34,113 nucleotides of DNA, from positions 1-34,113 of the forward strand of contig JAMCRS010000469.1 in assembly GCA_023380675.1 (NCBI GenBank), written 5' to 3'. The position numbers and the translations under genes are program-made. This DNA is from Chloroflexota bacterium. Its GTDB lineage: Bacteria; Chloroflexota; Anaerolineae; UBA4142. Shown here in pieces: positions 26,542 to 34,113 of the stretch. The notes beneath the pieces are model-generated. The model was given only the letters and a program-made list of their open reading frames with translations, was not told the origin of the DNA and ran no database searches. Position 1 is the stretch's first letter. Each line of letters opens with the position of its first letter.

Positions 26542-27009
26542 TCAGCTCACCGCTTTCTTCACGAGCGCGGCGATTCTTGCCTCTTCGGCGGGAGTCAACT
26601 CCTTCAACGCGTAGGTGACCGGCCAAAGTGCGCCTTCGTCGAGGTTCGCCTTGTCGCTGAAGCCGAGTGTCGCGTACCTCGTCTTGAACTTGTTCGCGCT
26701 TTGGAAGAAACAGAGGACGTTGCCGTCCTTCGCATATGCGGGCATCCCGTACCAGGTTCTCGGCGAGAGGGCAGGCGCGCTGGCTTTGATGATCGCATGC
26801 AGCCGCTTGGCCATCGTGCGATCCGGTTCCGACAACTCGGCGATCTTTGCGAGCACGGCGCTTTCCCCGTCCGTCTTGTCCGCGGCCGCCTTTAGTTCTT
26901 TGACGCGCTCCTTCATCGCGGCGCGTTCTTCTTCTGTGAATCCCTTGGACGTCTTGCCGGCCGCGGTGGTCCTCTCGGCGGACTTTGCCTTGTCCCTCTT
27001 TGGGCTCAT
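26542..27009 (-). CDS. DUF1801 / YdhG-like protein
   Basis: A 155-aa protein. The first 40 residues are Lys/Ala-rich and charged; from about 40 it shows the DUF1801 core: [13 protein letters not shown], then [38 protein letters not shown], then [15 protein letters not shown] and the C-terminal helix [18 protein letters not shown]. YdhG (B. subtilis frataxin-like) is the best studied member and acts in iron delivery, but many members have no known role and the match here is to the general family. GAGGAGG precedes the ATG. Last gene of the ArsR operon, 116 nt after the VOC gene. Confidence 0.82.
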   Translation of the reverse strand: MSPKRDKAKSAERTTAAGKTSKGFTEEERAAMKERVKELKAAADKTDGESAVLAKIAELSEPDRTMAKRLHAIIKASAPALSPRTWYGMPAYAKDGNVLCFFQSANKFKTRYATLGFSDKANLDEGALWPVTYALKELTPAEEARIAALVKKAVS

Positions 27010-27125
27010 AGAAACCTCCTCAAATTGCCTTGGGCTGGAGAATTCGCTTCTGTGGCCGGGCGAATGTTTCTAGCAAACTACTTGCGCGGCTGCACAGTCC
27101 GCGCGGGCGAAACACGGATTTCTCG

Positions 27126-27470
27126 CTAGTGCGCTCGCGGCTCTTGAGTCAGCCCGATAATGTTCCCGTCGGCGTCCTTGGCCGAGGCAATTAACTTGCC
27201 CATGCCGACGTCTCTGATCTCTTCCTGCACCTGTGCACCGGCGTCCACGAGCACCTGGAGGCTCGCCTTGATGTCATCGACGGTATAGTATGCCGTCATG
27301 CCATGCTTGTGAGTATTTGGATCCAAACCGAATTCCTGGTCGCCGATCCGAAAGCCGACATAGTACGGGCTATCCACATAGGGCGCAACGCCCAATATCT
27401 TGCTGAACATCGCCTTGGCCTTGCCGATGTCTTTGACGGGGTAAATGACCGTCTTGATGCCTTGATTCAT
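27126..27470 (-). CDS. VOC (glyoxalase/bleomycin-resistance) family protein
   Basis: A 114-aa single vicinal-oxygen-chelate domain: IKTVIYPVKDIGKAKAMFSKILG at the start, PYYVGFRIGDQEFGLDP, and ASAKDADGNIIGLTQEP near the end with the usual DPDGN-like turn. Members form metal-bound dimers acting as isomerases, dioxygenases or ligand binders; the substrate cannot be told. AAGGAGGG precedes the ATG. It lies 74 nt after the SRPBCC gene in an ArsR-led operon. Confidence 0.87.
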   Translation of the reverse strand: MNQGIKTVIYPVKDIGKAKAMFSKILGVAPYVDSPYYVGFRIGDQEFGLDPNTHKHGMTAYYTVDDIKASLQVLVDAGAQVQEEIRDVGMGKLIASAKDADGNIIGLTQEPRAH

Positions 27471-27544
27471 CGAACCCTCCTTGGATTTGGTTTCGGTTTC
27501 TTATTTCCTGAACCTTTAGTCCATCGTTTTGTAGCCAGCTCGAT

Positions 27545-28114
27545 TCACGACTTGGGGGCTGCCCGAGGGGACCAGTTGGGCGTTTCAATCCCGAACTGCT
27601 GGGTGTACTCCGCGACCAACCGCGGCCAGCCGAACTGGAACGCGTCACGAGCGACGATGCGGCCGATCGGAGTTCCGCTGAGAAGGCGGTCTAGAACATC
27701 GAAACAGATGTGCCACCCAGCGGCACCCATCGCGCTGTAGCGGCGATCGATCATTTGCCACAGCGTGAGGCGCGTGCCGCCGCCGACGGCTTCGAGTTCC
27801 CACCGGATATTCATATCCCCCCAGTTGTACTCAAGCACCTTGGGGGCATCGGCTCGCGTCACGGTCGTTTCGGAAACCTGGGGCGTAGGGGCTCCCACCG
27901 TGGTGAGCTTGACCGCAGCTCCAACCTTATCCAAGGTCCCGTCCGCATCAAAGGGAGCCCACTCGTGCAGATGCGCCGGGTCGGTAAGCCCCTGCCAGAC
28001 CTTTTCCGGGGTGTGGCGCAGTTCTCTGACGAGAATGAGCGCCCACTTCTCCCCGTCCTTTCGTAACTGCGCCCCGCTGGCCGGACCCGGGGTATACTGC
28101 TCGCGTTCGGTCAT
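27545..28114 (-). CDS. SRPBCC/AHSA1-domain protein
   Basis: A 189-aa protein with the START-like fold: ILVRELRHTPEKVWQGLTDPAHLHEWAPFDADG at the start, VLEYNWGDMNIRWELEAVGGGTRLTLWQMID in the middle, and a C-terminal helix. Such proteins bind small hydrophobic molecules in a deep pocket; when encoded with ArsR they are common but mostly uncharacterised. Its ATG overlaps the ArsR stop (ATGA), so both are made from one mRNA in near-equal amounts. Confidence 0.87.
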   Translation of the reverse strand: MTEREQYTPGPASGAQLRKDGEKWALILVRELRHTPEKVWQGLTDPAHLHEWAPFDADGTLDKVGAAVKLTTVGAPTPQVSETTVTRADAPKVLEYNWGDMNIRWELEAVGGGTRLTLWQMIDRRYSAMGAAGWHICFDVLDRLLSGTPIGRIVARDAFQFGWPRLVAEYTQQFGIETPNWSPRAAPKS

Positions 28115-28455
28115 CTTCTTCTCTTCATCCTCCTTTTTGTTGGTGTAAGTGGATCCATGTGGTCGAGGTGGCGTTCAAGTGCGTCTACGTGAGCGGACCA
28201 GGACCGACGGAAGGGAGTCAGCCACGCATCCACCTCCTGGAGAGGTTCAGGTTTTAGCCGGTATAGTCGGCGCTGCGCGTCCACGGTGGATTCTACGAAA
28301 CCGGCCTCGCGCAGCACGCGCAGATGCTTGGACACGGTCGGCTGCGGCATACCCAACTGACGCTCGATCTCTCCAACCGACTGTTGTGACGAAACCAGGA
28401 GGCTCAAAATTGCGCGGCGGTTCGGTTCCGCAATAATTTCAAAGACAGATTCCAT
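28111..28455 (-). CDS. ArsR-family winged-helix regulator, probably leaderless
   Basis: A 114-aa regulator. A longer open frame reaches 28701, but the family starts at ATG 28455 with MESVFEIIAEPNRRAILSLL; the helix-turn-helix follows as SVGEIERQLGMPQPTVSKHLRVLREAGFV and a wing RRLYRLKPEPL. No cysteine metal site is visible, so it is probably not a metal sensor; this type (ArsR followed by SRPBCC) responds to unknown signals. The promoter (TTGACA at 28491, TATACT at 28467) would start transcription at or within 1-2 nt of the ATG, so the mRNA should have no leader. Confidence 0.9.
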   Translation of the reverse strand: MESVFEIIAEPNRRAILSLLVSSQQSVGEIERQLGMPQPTVSKHLRVLREAGFVESTVDAQRRLYRLKPEPLQEVDAWLTPFRRSWSAHVDALERHLDHMDPLTPTKRRMKRRR

Positions 28456-28461
28456 GCTCCT

Positions 28462-28498
28462 AGTATAGCCTAGAAGGCATATACTTGTCAAGGTATAT
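28462..28498 (-). promoter_or_regulatory. ArsR promoter with operator-like palindrome over the -35
   Basis: Minus strand TTGACA (28491 to 28486), 18-nt spacer, TATACT (28467 to 28462). An inverted repeat ATATAC (28479-28484) / GTATAT (28493-28498) encloses the -35. AT-rich 6-bp arms of this sort are typical of ArsR-family operators, so autorepression by blocking the -35 is likely. Confidence 0.65.
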
Positions 28499-28543
28499 AA
28501 CAGGGCTGTTGCTAACTCGGGGGTCATGTCTTGGTGCCTGCGG

Positions 28544-28744
28544 TCAGGGGGTGAACGGGTCTCTCTTCCGAGGCTCGCCGACCCAGACCTTGAGATGGTG
28601 CTGATAGTTGACGTACGTGTTGGGGCAGAGCTCCTAGGCGCTTTTGTCCCGGAGAAACCCGAAGATCGCTTTTGACGCGAGGAGGCCGGGTGTGGCGTCA
28701 AGTTTCGGTTCTTGAGCCGACGAACCGGGGGACCTATGATTCAT
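28544..28744 (-). pseudogene. Truncated tyrosine recombinase (N-terminal core-binding domain) with in-frame TAG
   Basis: ATG 28744 follows GGAGG (28756-28752) at 7 nt. The frame reads 36 residues (ending SKAIFGFLRDKSA), meets TAG at 28636-28634, continues in the same frame with ELCPNTYVNYQHHLKVWVGE for 29 residues and stops at TGA 28546-28544. Read through, LLASKAIFGFLRDKSA-x-ELCPNTYVNYQHHLKVW fits the start of phage-type integrases (helical core-binding domain). The catalytic domain is missing. The position next to a tRNA gene, same strand, is where integrases of mobile elements are found. Probably a dead remnant; the first 36 codons might still be translated. Confidence 0.55.
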
Positions 28745-28778
28745 GTGAGAACCTCCAGAAAATGGGGCTCTCAAAGAC

Positions 28779-28824
28779 CATGGCTCTTCGGGTTCCTCCT
28801 TTTGGAGTAGCCTGAAGAGCCATG
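28779..28824 (-). terminator. Hairpin just downstream of the initiator tRNA
   Basis: CATGGCTCTTCGGG (28779-28792) and CCTGAAGAGCCATG (28811-28824) pair at 13 of 14 positions, with a further CTCC/GGAG pairing in the loop. It starts 10 nt after the tRNA 3' end and lies between the tRNA and the recombinase remnant. On the minus strand only a short TCTTT follows. Confidence 0.5.
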
Positions 28825-28833
28825 ATTCGTTCT

Positions 28834-28908
28834 TGGTAGCGGGGCCTAGACTCGAACTAGGGACCTTCGGGTTATGAGCCCGACGAGCTGCCACTGCTCC
28901 ACCCCGCA
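28834..28908 (-). tRNA. Initiator tRNA-Met (anticodon CAT), CCA encoded
   Basis: 75 nt including the genomic CCA (28836-28834). All arms fold: acceptor TGCGGGG / CCCCGCT with positions 2-7 paired, D stem GAGC/GCTC, anticodon stem TCGGG-CTCATAA-CCCGA, T arm CCTAG-TTCGAGT-CTAGG. Initiator marks are present: three G-C pairs at 29-31/39-41, A11-U24 in the D stem, and no pair at 1-72 (here U1 and U72 instead of the common C1-A72). Its promoter is at 28951-28924. Confidence 0.93.
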
Positions 28909-28923
28909 GTCATCAACAGGGAC

Positions 28924-28951
28924 ATTATACGCAATTTTGCCGAGACGTCAA
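28924..28951 (-). promoter_or_regulatory. Promoter of the initiator tRNA gene
   Basis: Minus strand TTGACG (28951 to 28946), 16-nt spacer, TATAAT (28929 to 28924). Predicted start near 28917, nine bases before the mature tRNA 5' end. Confidence 0.7.
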
Positions 28952-29012
28952 GTTTCCGCGCGAGCGATACCGGACACATCCCAGTTATGTAAGAGCCGCC
29001 CCACCCGTGATT

Positions 29013-29030
29013 CATTCGGAGGTCCGAATG
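29013..29030. repeat. 18-bp near-perfect palindrome between uvrB and the tRNA promoter
   Basis: CATTCGGA (29013-29020), GG, TCCGAATG (29023-29030). Arms are perfect; with a 2-base centre it cannot form a normal RNA hairpin, so it looks like a binding site for a dimeric protein. It lies about 60 bp upstream of the tRNA -35. The rest of 28952-29119 shows nothing recognisable. Confidence 0.4.
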
Positions 29031-29119
29031 CGATTCTACTCTCAGAGCAAATCAAGCTTCAGGGTTAGCGTCGAGAGAGCAAAGAACCTCAAACCTCGCA
29101 ACCTGGAACTCATTATTCA

Positions 29120-31252
<2,133 letters not shown>

Positions 31253-31294
31253 AGTTCCTCAGAAAGCAAGGTTTGCCGCACTGCATAGGATCGA

Positions 31295-31352
31295 ACGACC
31301 TGGGTCGTCTGAAGTGACGCTCTATTATAGAACAGATGCGCGGCCAAAGCAA
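31295..31352 (-). promoter_or_regulatory. uvrB promoter with a downstream dyad
   Basis: Minus strand TTGCTT (31352 to 31347), 17-nt spacer, TATAAT (31329 to 31324), start near 31317. A dyad ACGACC-TG-GGTCGT (31295-31308) lies just downstream of the start, where a repressor would block initiation. uvrB is often in the SOS regulon, so a LexA-type site is possible, but the motif is not a LexA box I recognise. Confidence 0.5.
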
Positions 31353-31365
31353 CATTGTTACGCTT

Positions 31366-31394
31366 TTGACTTTTCGACTGTCCTCAGCTATATT
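31366..31394 (+). promoter_or_regulatory. Promoter of the surface protein gene, back to back with uvrB
   Basis: TTGACT (31366-31371), 17-nt spacer, TATATT (31389-31394), start near 31401, leaving a leader of about 147 nt before ATG 31548. The -35 elements of this and the uvrB promoter are only 13 bp apart. Confidence 0.55.
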
Positions 31395-31547
31395 AAATTT
31401 TGTGCATCGCTCGGCATTGCAGCCTTATGTCAGCCTTCCTTGCCTGCCTCGGATGAAAGAGCAGATGTGCACTGTCCCCGATTCTGAATCGGCCCGCTCC
31501 GGATCGGCCGTGGATCGAGTCTCGTTGTTCTCTCTGGTTCTCTCCCA

Positions 31548-32627
31548 ATGAAGATTAGACCGGTTCACAAGCTTGCCTTGGTCTTGTTTTTGGCGTTCTG
31601 CCTCGTCCCGTTCGCGGCGATCCAATCGCCCGTGGCGGCACACCCCCCTTTGGATGCGACCCCGGTGGGTCCCGACATGACAAATCCCCGAACCCTGAAT
31701 GCGGGCAGCTGCGCGCGAGACCCCAAGAATTTGATATATAATGGATCGATGGGGCCGGTTCACGACACGGCCTATGGGACCGCGGCAGATGGATGGGCGC
31801 CCTTTATCTTTAGCGGCACCCCACCCAATTTCCGTTGGGTAGATAATGAACAGATCGATCCCAATGGTTCCCAGCAGATCTATTCATCCAACACCTTCGA
31901 CGCGGGCATCCAGCAAACGGTGAGCAATCTTCAGCCGGGTGTCTATTACTGGCTCCGGCTTGGTTACAGTCTCGCGGCCAAGTCGTACAGTGGGCCGAAC
32001 GTCCGGGTGGACTCCATCGGGCGCAAGGTCGGTGTGGATCCCTACGGCGGAAGCGATCCCAAATCACCCAATGTTATTTGGGGACCCGACCTATTCGATG
32101 GGAGTGCCGCGCTCAATCGGCCGGAAATGGTTCTTATCTTTCCCGCGCGGGCAGACCACGTAACCGTCTTTCTTCGCGCGATGGCGCGGGACGGGTCCAA
32201 CGGGGAAAATCGTGTGTGGCTCGACGCCGTGTGCATGGAGCCGCGCTATGATATGGCCACTGCGACGCCTCTCGCTCCGACCGCGACACAGGTTCCGCCG
32301 ACGGCCACGCATCGTCCGGCTCTGCCGCGGGCTGCGACAAAAGCACCGGCCGTTGGGGTGGCGCGGACGGCAACGAGCACGCCGACACGGGTACCTGCGC
32401 CGACGCAAGTGGTAGCGATGGTCGCACCGGTCACGCCGACTCCTCTGCAGGTGACGACGCCAACCGCAATCCCCACTCCCCGCTACGCCCGTCCCGTTCC
32501 GACCCCAGCACCGGCTTTTCCGATTGAATTAGGGACGGGACTGCTGGCGGGTGTGGGAGTGACCTCGATCATGGGTTCGTTCTTGCTTTTCGGGTTTGGA
32601 ATCGTTCTCGCGAAACGGATTTATTGA
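31548..32627 (+). CDS. Secreted, membrane-anchored protein with Pro/Thr-rich stalk
   Basis: A 359-aa protein. Residues 1-31 are a signal peptide ending near PVAAH. Residues about 50-232 form an extracellular beta-rich domain (NLIYNGSMGPV at the start; GIQQTVSNLQPGVYYWLRLGYSL; WLDAVCMEP at the end), with two cysteines (about 55 and 229) that could form a disulfide; the layout recalls carbohydrate-binding jelly-roll modules. Residues about 237-323 are a Pro/Thr/Ala-rich stalk, likely glycosylated. A C-terminal helix (about 326-354) with KRIY end anchors it. Such stalked proteins are frequent in Chloroflexota. Binding partner unknown. The sugar epimerase gene follows after 10 nt. Confidence 0.75.
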   Translation: MKIRPVHKLALVLFLAFCLVPFAAIQSPVAAHPPLDATPVGPDMTNPRTLNAGSCARDPKNLIYNGSMGPVHDTAYGTAADGWAPFIFSGTPPNFRWVDNEQIDPNGSQQIYSSNTFDAGIQQTVSNLQPGVYYWLRLGYSLAAKSYSGPNVRVDSIGRKVGVDPYGGSDPKSPNVIWGPDLFDGSAALNRPEMVLIFPARADHVTVFLRAMARDGSNGENRVWLDAVCMEPRYDMATATPLAPTATQVPPTATHRPALPRAATKAPAVGVARTATSTPTRVPAPTQVVAMVAPVTPTPLQVTTPTAIPTPRYARPVPTPAPAFPIELGTGLLAGVGVTSIMGSFLLFGFGIVLAKRIY

Positions 32628-32637
32628 GGTATAGGGC

Positions 32638-33564
32638 ATGCGCTTTCTGATTACGGGCGGGGCCGGCTTTATCGGCACAGCGCTCGCCAATTACCTGGTG
32701 ACTCTGGGCCATGAAGTGCGGGTCATCGACGACATGAGTGCGGGCGACCCAGGTCGTCTCGATTCGCGTGTTCTCTTCACACGCGGGGACGTCCGCGATG
32801 TGCCCAAGTTGTGGACGTTGCTTAGAGGAGTTGATTGCGTTTATCACCTCGCCGCCCGCGTAAGCGTGCCTGAGTCGGTTTTATACCCGGTGGACTATAA
32901 CGCCGTCAACGTTGGCGGGACCGTGTCTCTGATGACGGCGGTGCGAGATGCCGGGGTCAAGCGGGTCATCTTGGCGTCGAGTGGCGCGGCTTATGGTCGG
33001 CAAGAGCAGCAGCCCGTTCAGGAAAACAGTATCATGCATCCCGACACGCCTTATGCCGTCAGCAAGCTCGCTTCAGAATACTATTTGCATTCAATTGGAG
33101 AGCTGTGGAAGATCGAAACAGTGGTCCTCCGCATCTTTAATGCGTACGGTCCTCACCAGCCCTTACCCCCGTCGCATGCACCCGTGATCCCGCGAGCCCT
33201 GAGGCAAGTCCTCGCGGGCGGATCCGTCGTCATCTTTGGCAACGGGCGCCAGACTCGCGATTTTGTCTACATTTCAGATGTGGTGAGCGCATTGACCGCG
33301 GCGGCCACAGCGGAACGGGTGAATCGCACCAAGATAAATATCGGGAGTGGGCAGGAAGTCAGCATCGACGATCTAGTCTACCAGATTGAGCGTGTGACCA
33401 AACGCGAGGCGCATCGGCTCGCAAACGATGCGGAAGAGAGTGGAGTGCCCCGCTTGGTGGCGGATATCCATCTCGCCGGCGATATGCTGAAATGGAAGCC
33501 GCGAGTATCTCTCGACGAGGGTCTGCAGAAGATGCTCGCGGAGGATGAGAGATTCAAGAGATAG
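32638..33564 (+). CDS. NAD-dependent epimerase/dehydratase (GalE-like, extended SDR)
   Basis: A 308-aa nucleotide-sugar enzyme. GGAGFIG (7-13) binds NAD, LAARVSVPES and SSGAAYG give the catalytic Ser, and YAVSK gives Tyr139 and Lys143. RIFNAYGPHQP and QTRDFVYISDVVSA are typical of UDP-glucose/UDP-GlcNAc 4-epimerases. It should change a UDP-sugar for cell-surface polymers or glycoproteins. It starts 10 nt after the anchored protein with the Thr-rich stalk, so the pair may act together in surface glycosylation; that link is inference. A GC-rich hairpin follows. Confidence 0.88.
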   Translation: MRFLITGGAGFIGTALANYLVTLGHEVRVIDDMSAGDPGRLDSRVLFTRGDVRDVPKLWTLLRGVDCVYHLAARVSVPESVLYPVDYNAVNVGGTVSLMTAVRDAGVKRVILASSGAAYGRQEQQPVQENSIMHPDTPYAVSKLASEYYLHSIGELWKIETVVLRIFNAYGPHQPLPPSHAPVIPRALRQVLAGGSVVIFGNGRQTRDFVYISDVVSALTAAATAERVNRTKINIGSGQEVSIDDLVYQIERVTKREAHRLANDAEESGVPRLVADIHLAGDMLKWKPRVSLDEGLQKMLAEDERFKR

Positions 33565-33572
33565 GGGGCAGT

Positions 33573-33614
33573 CCTAGGGGCGGGGCGTTGAGTTAGACGC
33601 CCCGCGCTGCTAGG
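33573..33614. terminator. GC-rich hairpin between converging genes
   Basis: GCGGGGCG (33580-33587) pairs perfectly with CGCCCCGC (33598-33605) across a 10-nt loop, and CCTAG (33573-33577) with CTAGG (33610-33614) outside. The outer arm includes the stop codon of the minus-strand gene. No T-run on either side, so termination would rely on stem strength or Rho. Confidence 0.45.
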
Positions 33615-33837
33615 CGGTCACAATGTTGTGCGCCAGATTGGTAGCACGAGAAAAGTCACGCTGGCGCACCCGTAACCAGACCGCCACGTCATTCTTGCAC
33701 AGTCGAACCGCATTCTCCTCGACCTGAATTTCAATTTCCGCGTTCGCCAGCGCCCCGGCGAGTCTGTCCACATCCTCGGGGCTTGCCGGCGGGGTCGTCG
33801 CCAGGACGATCCACTCGTGGCTAGAGTCCATGTCCAT
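33610..33837 (-). CDS. Small hypothetical protein, 75 aa
   Basis: The frame is open from 33855, but GAGG lies 6 nt before ATG 33837, which is preferred. The protein (HEWIVLATTPPASPEDVDRL, then EIEIQVEENAVRLCKNDV and AVWLRVRQRDFSRATNLAH) has a beta-alpha-beta look with a strand-rich middle; it recalls the small DUF2007-like signalling folds, but I cannot assign it. A promoter TGGACA (33885 to 33880), 16-nt spacer, TATAAT (33863 to 33858) stands upstream, giving a short leader of about 14 nt. Confidence 0.55.
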   Translation of the reverse strand: MDMDSSHEWIVLATTPPASPEDVDRLAGALANAEIEIQVEENAVRLCKNDVAVWLRVRQRDFSRATNLAHNIVTA

Positions 33838-33897
33838 CGTACACCTCACGCGCATGGATTATAGACCCGGCCGGAGAATTGTCCAGGGCCGGTCTGC

Positions 33898-33915
33898 CAG
33901 GGCTGTTGCAAAGCC
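33898..33915. repeat. Probable terminal inverted repeat of the insertion sequence
   Basis: CAGGGCTGTTGCAAAGCC immediately follows the transposase stop (33917-33919 on the minus strand). Ends of the form CAGGGCTGTTGCAAA are common in IS elements. The other end and any target duplication are outside the window. Confidence 0.5.
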
Positions 33916-33916
33916 G

Positions 33917-34113
33917 TTAGGCACGCTGGAAGATGAGAGGCAAGGCGAGTTTCGGATGGGCCGCGTAGTCCCGCCGCACATCGGGGACGTTTTTCACGCC
34001 CCGGCGCAAGAGCAACCCCAACACCAGATTGTTCAGCACCGCCATCGCTTCGGCCGCATGCCCCAGTCGCAACGTACAGCGATCTTCTTTCAACGTGTCG
34101 TCCCGCCGGTAGT
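33917..34113 (-). mobile_element. Transposase C-terminus (ISAs1-like), cut by window edge
   Basis: The frame begins outside the window and reads 64 residues to TAA at 33919-33917. The pattern KEDRCTLRLGHAAEAMAVLNNLVLGLLLRRG fits the C-terminal end of ISAs1-type DDE transposases (…EDxxxxRxGxxxxxMAxLRNxxxxLL). Then a 30-residue tail. The terminal repeat directly after the stop supports a real IS end. Family assignment is by memory of the pattern and should be taken as likely, not certain. Confidence 0.65.

Noticed and set aside
28501..28512. CAGGGCTGTTGC resembling the IS end at 33898
   Set aside because: Only 12 bases agree, the orientation would place the element over the recombinase remnant, and no second end or transposase piece was seen.
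28456..28701. N-terminal extension of the ArsR frame
   Set aside because: The ArsR family starts at ATG 28455; the promoter lies inside the extension, and the extension covers the recombinase remnant in another frame.
31889..32500. Repeated Pro/Thr codons as a possible minisatellite
   Set aside because: The region codes for a Pro/Thr-rich stalk without exact DNA repeat units.

Overview
This GC-rich window (by eye high-50s to about 60% G+C) looks like a chromosomal stretch of a Chloroflexota-type bacterium, perhaps an Anaerolineae relative. That is an inference from the Pro/Thr-rich surface protein with a C-terminal membrane anchor, the gene mix and gene style. No rRNA or other phylogenetic marker is present, so the assignment is tentative. 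Coding is dense on both strands, with short operons, many good Shine-Dalgarno sites and several readable sigma70-type promoters.

Layout: (1) 1-464, the end of an ABC-2 type permease. (2) 660-3441, a lone molybdenum hydroxylase large subunit of the isoquinoline oxidoreductase/nicotinate dehydrogenase type with its own promoter, then a NimA-like flavin split-barrel protein. (3) 3442-3989, a non-coding stretch with an orphan terminator. (4) 3990-10245, a five-gene MarR-regulated efflux operon: MarR, two ABC half-transporters forming an asymmetric heterodimer of the TM287/288 type, and two different HlyD-like adaptors. (5) 10517-13809, a complete osmoprotectant (betaine/choline class) importer: ATPase, two permeases, lipoprotein receptor. 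(6) 13950-17776 (minus), an aldehyde-type redox operon (two aldo/keto reductases, cupin, zinc alcohol dehydrogenase, DUF2255), divergent from an AraC-family regulator at 17983-18939, an arrangement resembling the E. coli YqhC-yqhD/dkgA regulon. (7) 19085-25787 (minus), the most interesting locus: corrinoid protein, methyltetrahydrofolate methyltransferase, fused [2Fe-2S]/molybdopterin hydroxylase, FAD subunit, and a non-pyrrolysine MttB-family methyltransferase. (8) 26542-28455 (minus), an ArsR-SRPBCC-VOC-DUF1801 operon with an apparently leaderless ArsR transcript and an operator-like palindrome over its -35. (9) 28544-28908 (minus), an initiator tRNA-Met followed by a hairpin and a decayed tyrosine-recombinase fragment with an in-frame amber codon. 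(10) 29120-31252 (minus), uvrB. (11) 31548-33564 (plus), a secreted/anchored Pro/Thr-rich protein and an NAD-sugar epimerase. (12) 33610 to the end (minus), a small protein and the 3' end of a transposase with its terminal repeat.

How the parts may work together: the MttB-family enzyme should move a methyl group from a quaternary amine to the corrinoid protein, and the MtgA-like enzyme should pass it to tetrahydrofolate. The molybdenum hydroxylase encoded between them suggests that the demethylated product, or the substrate, is also hydroxylated, as would suit an N-methylated heterocycle. The betaine-class importer 5 kb away could supply such substrates. This substrate assignment is inference; no product-specific downstream gene is in the window.
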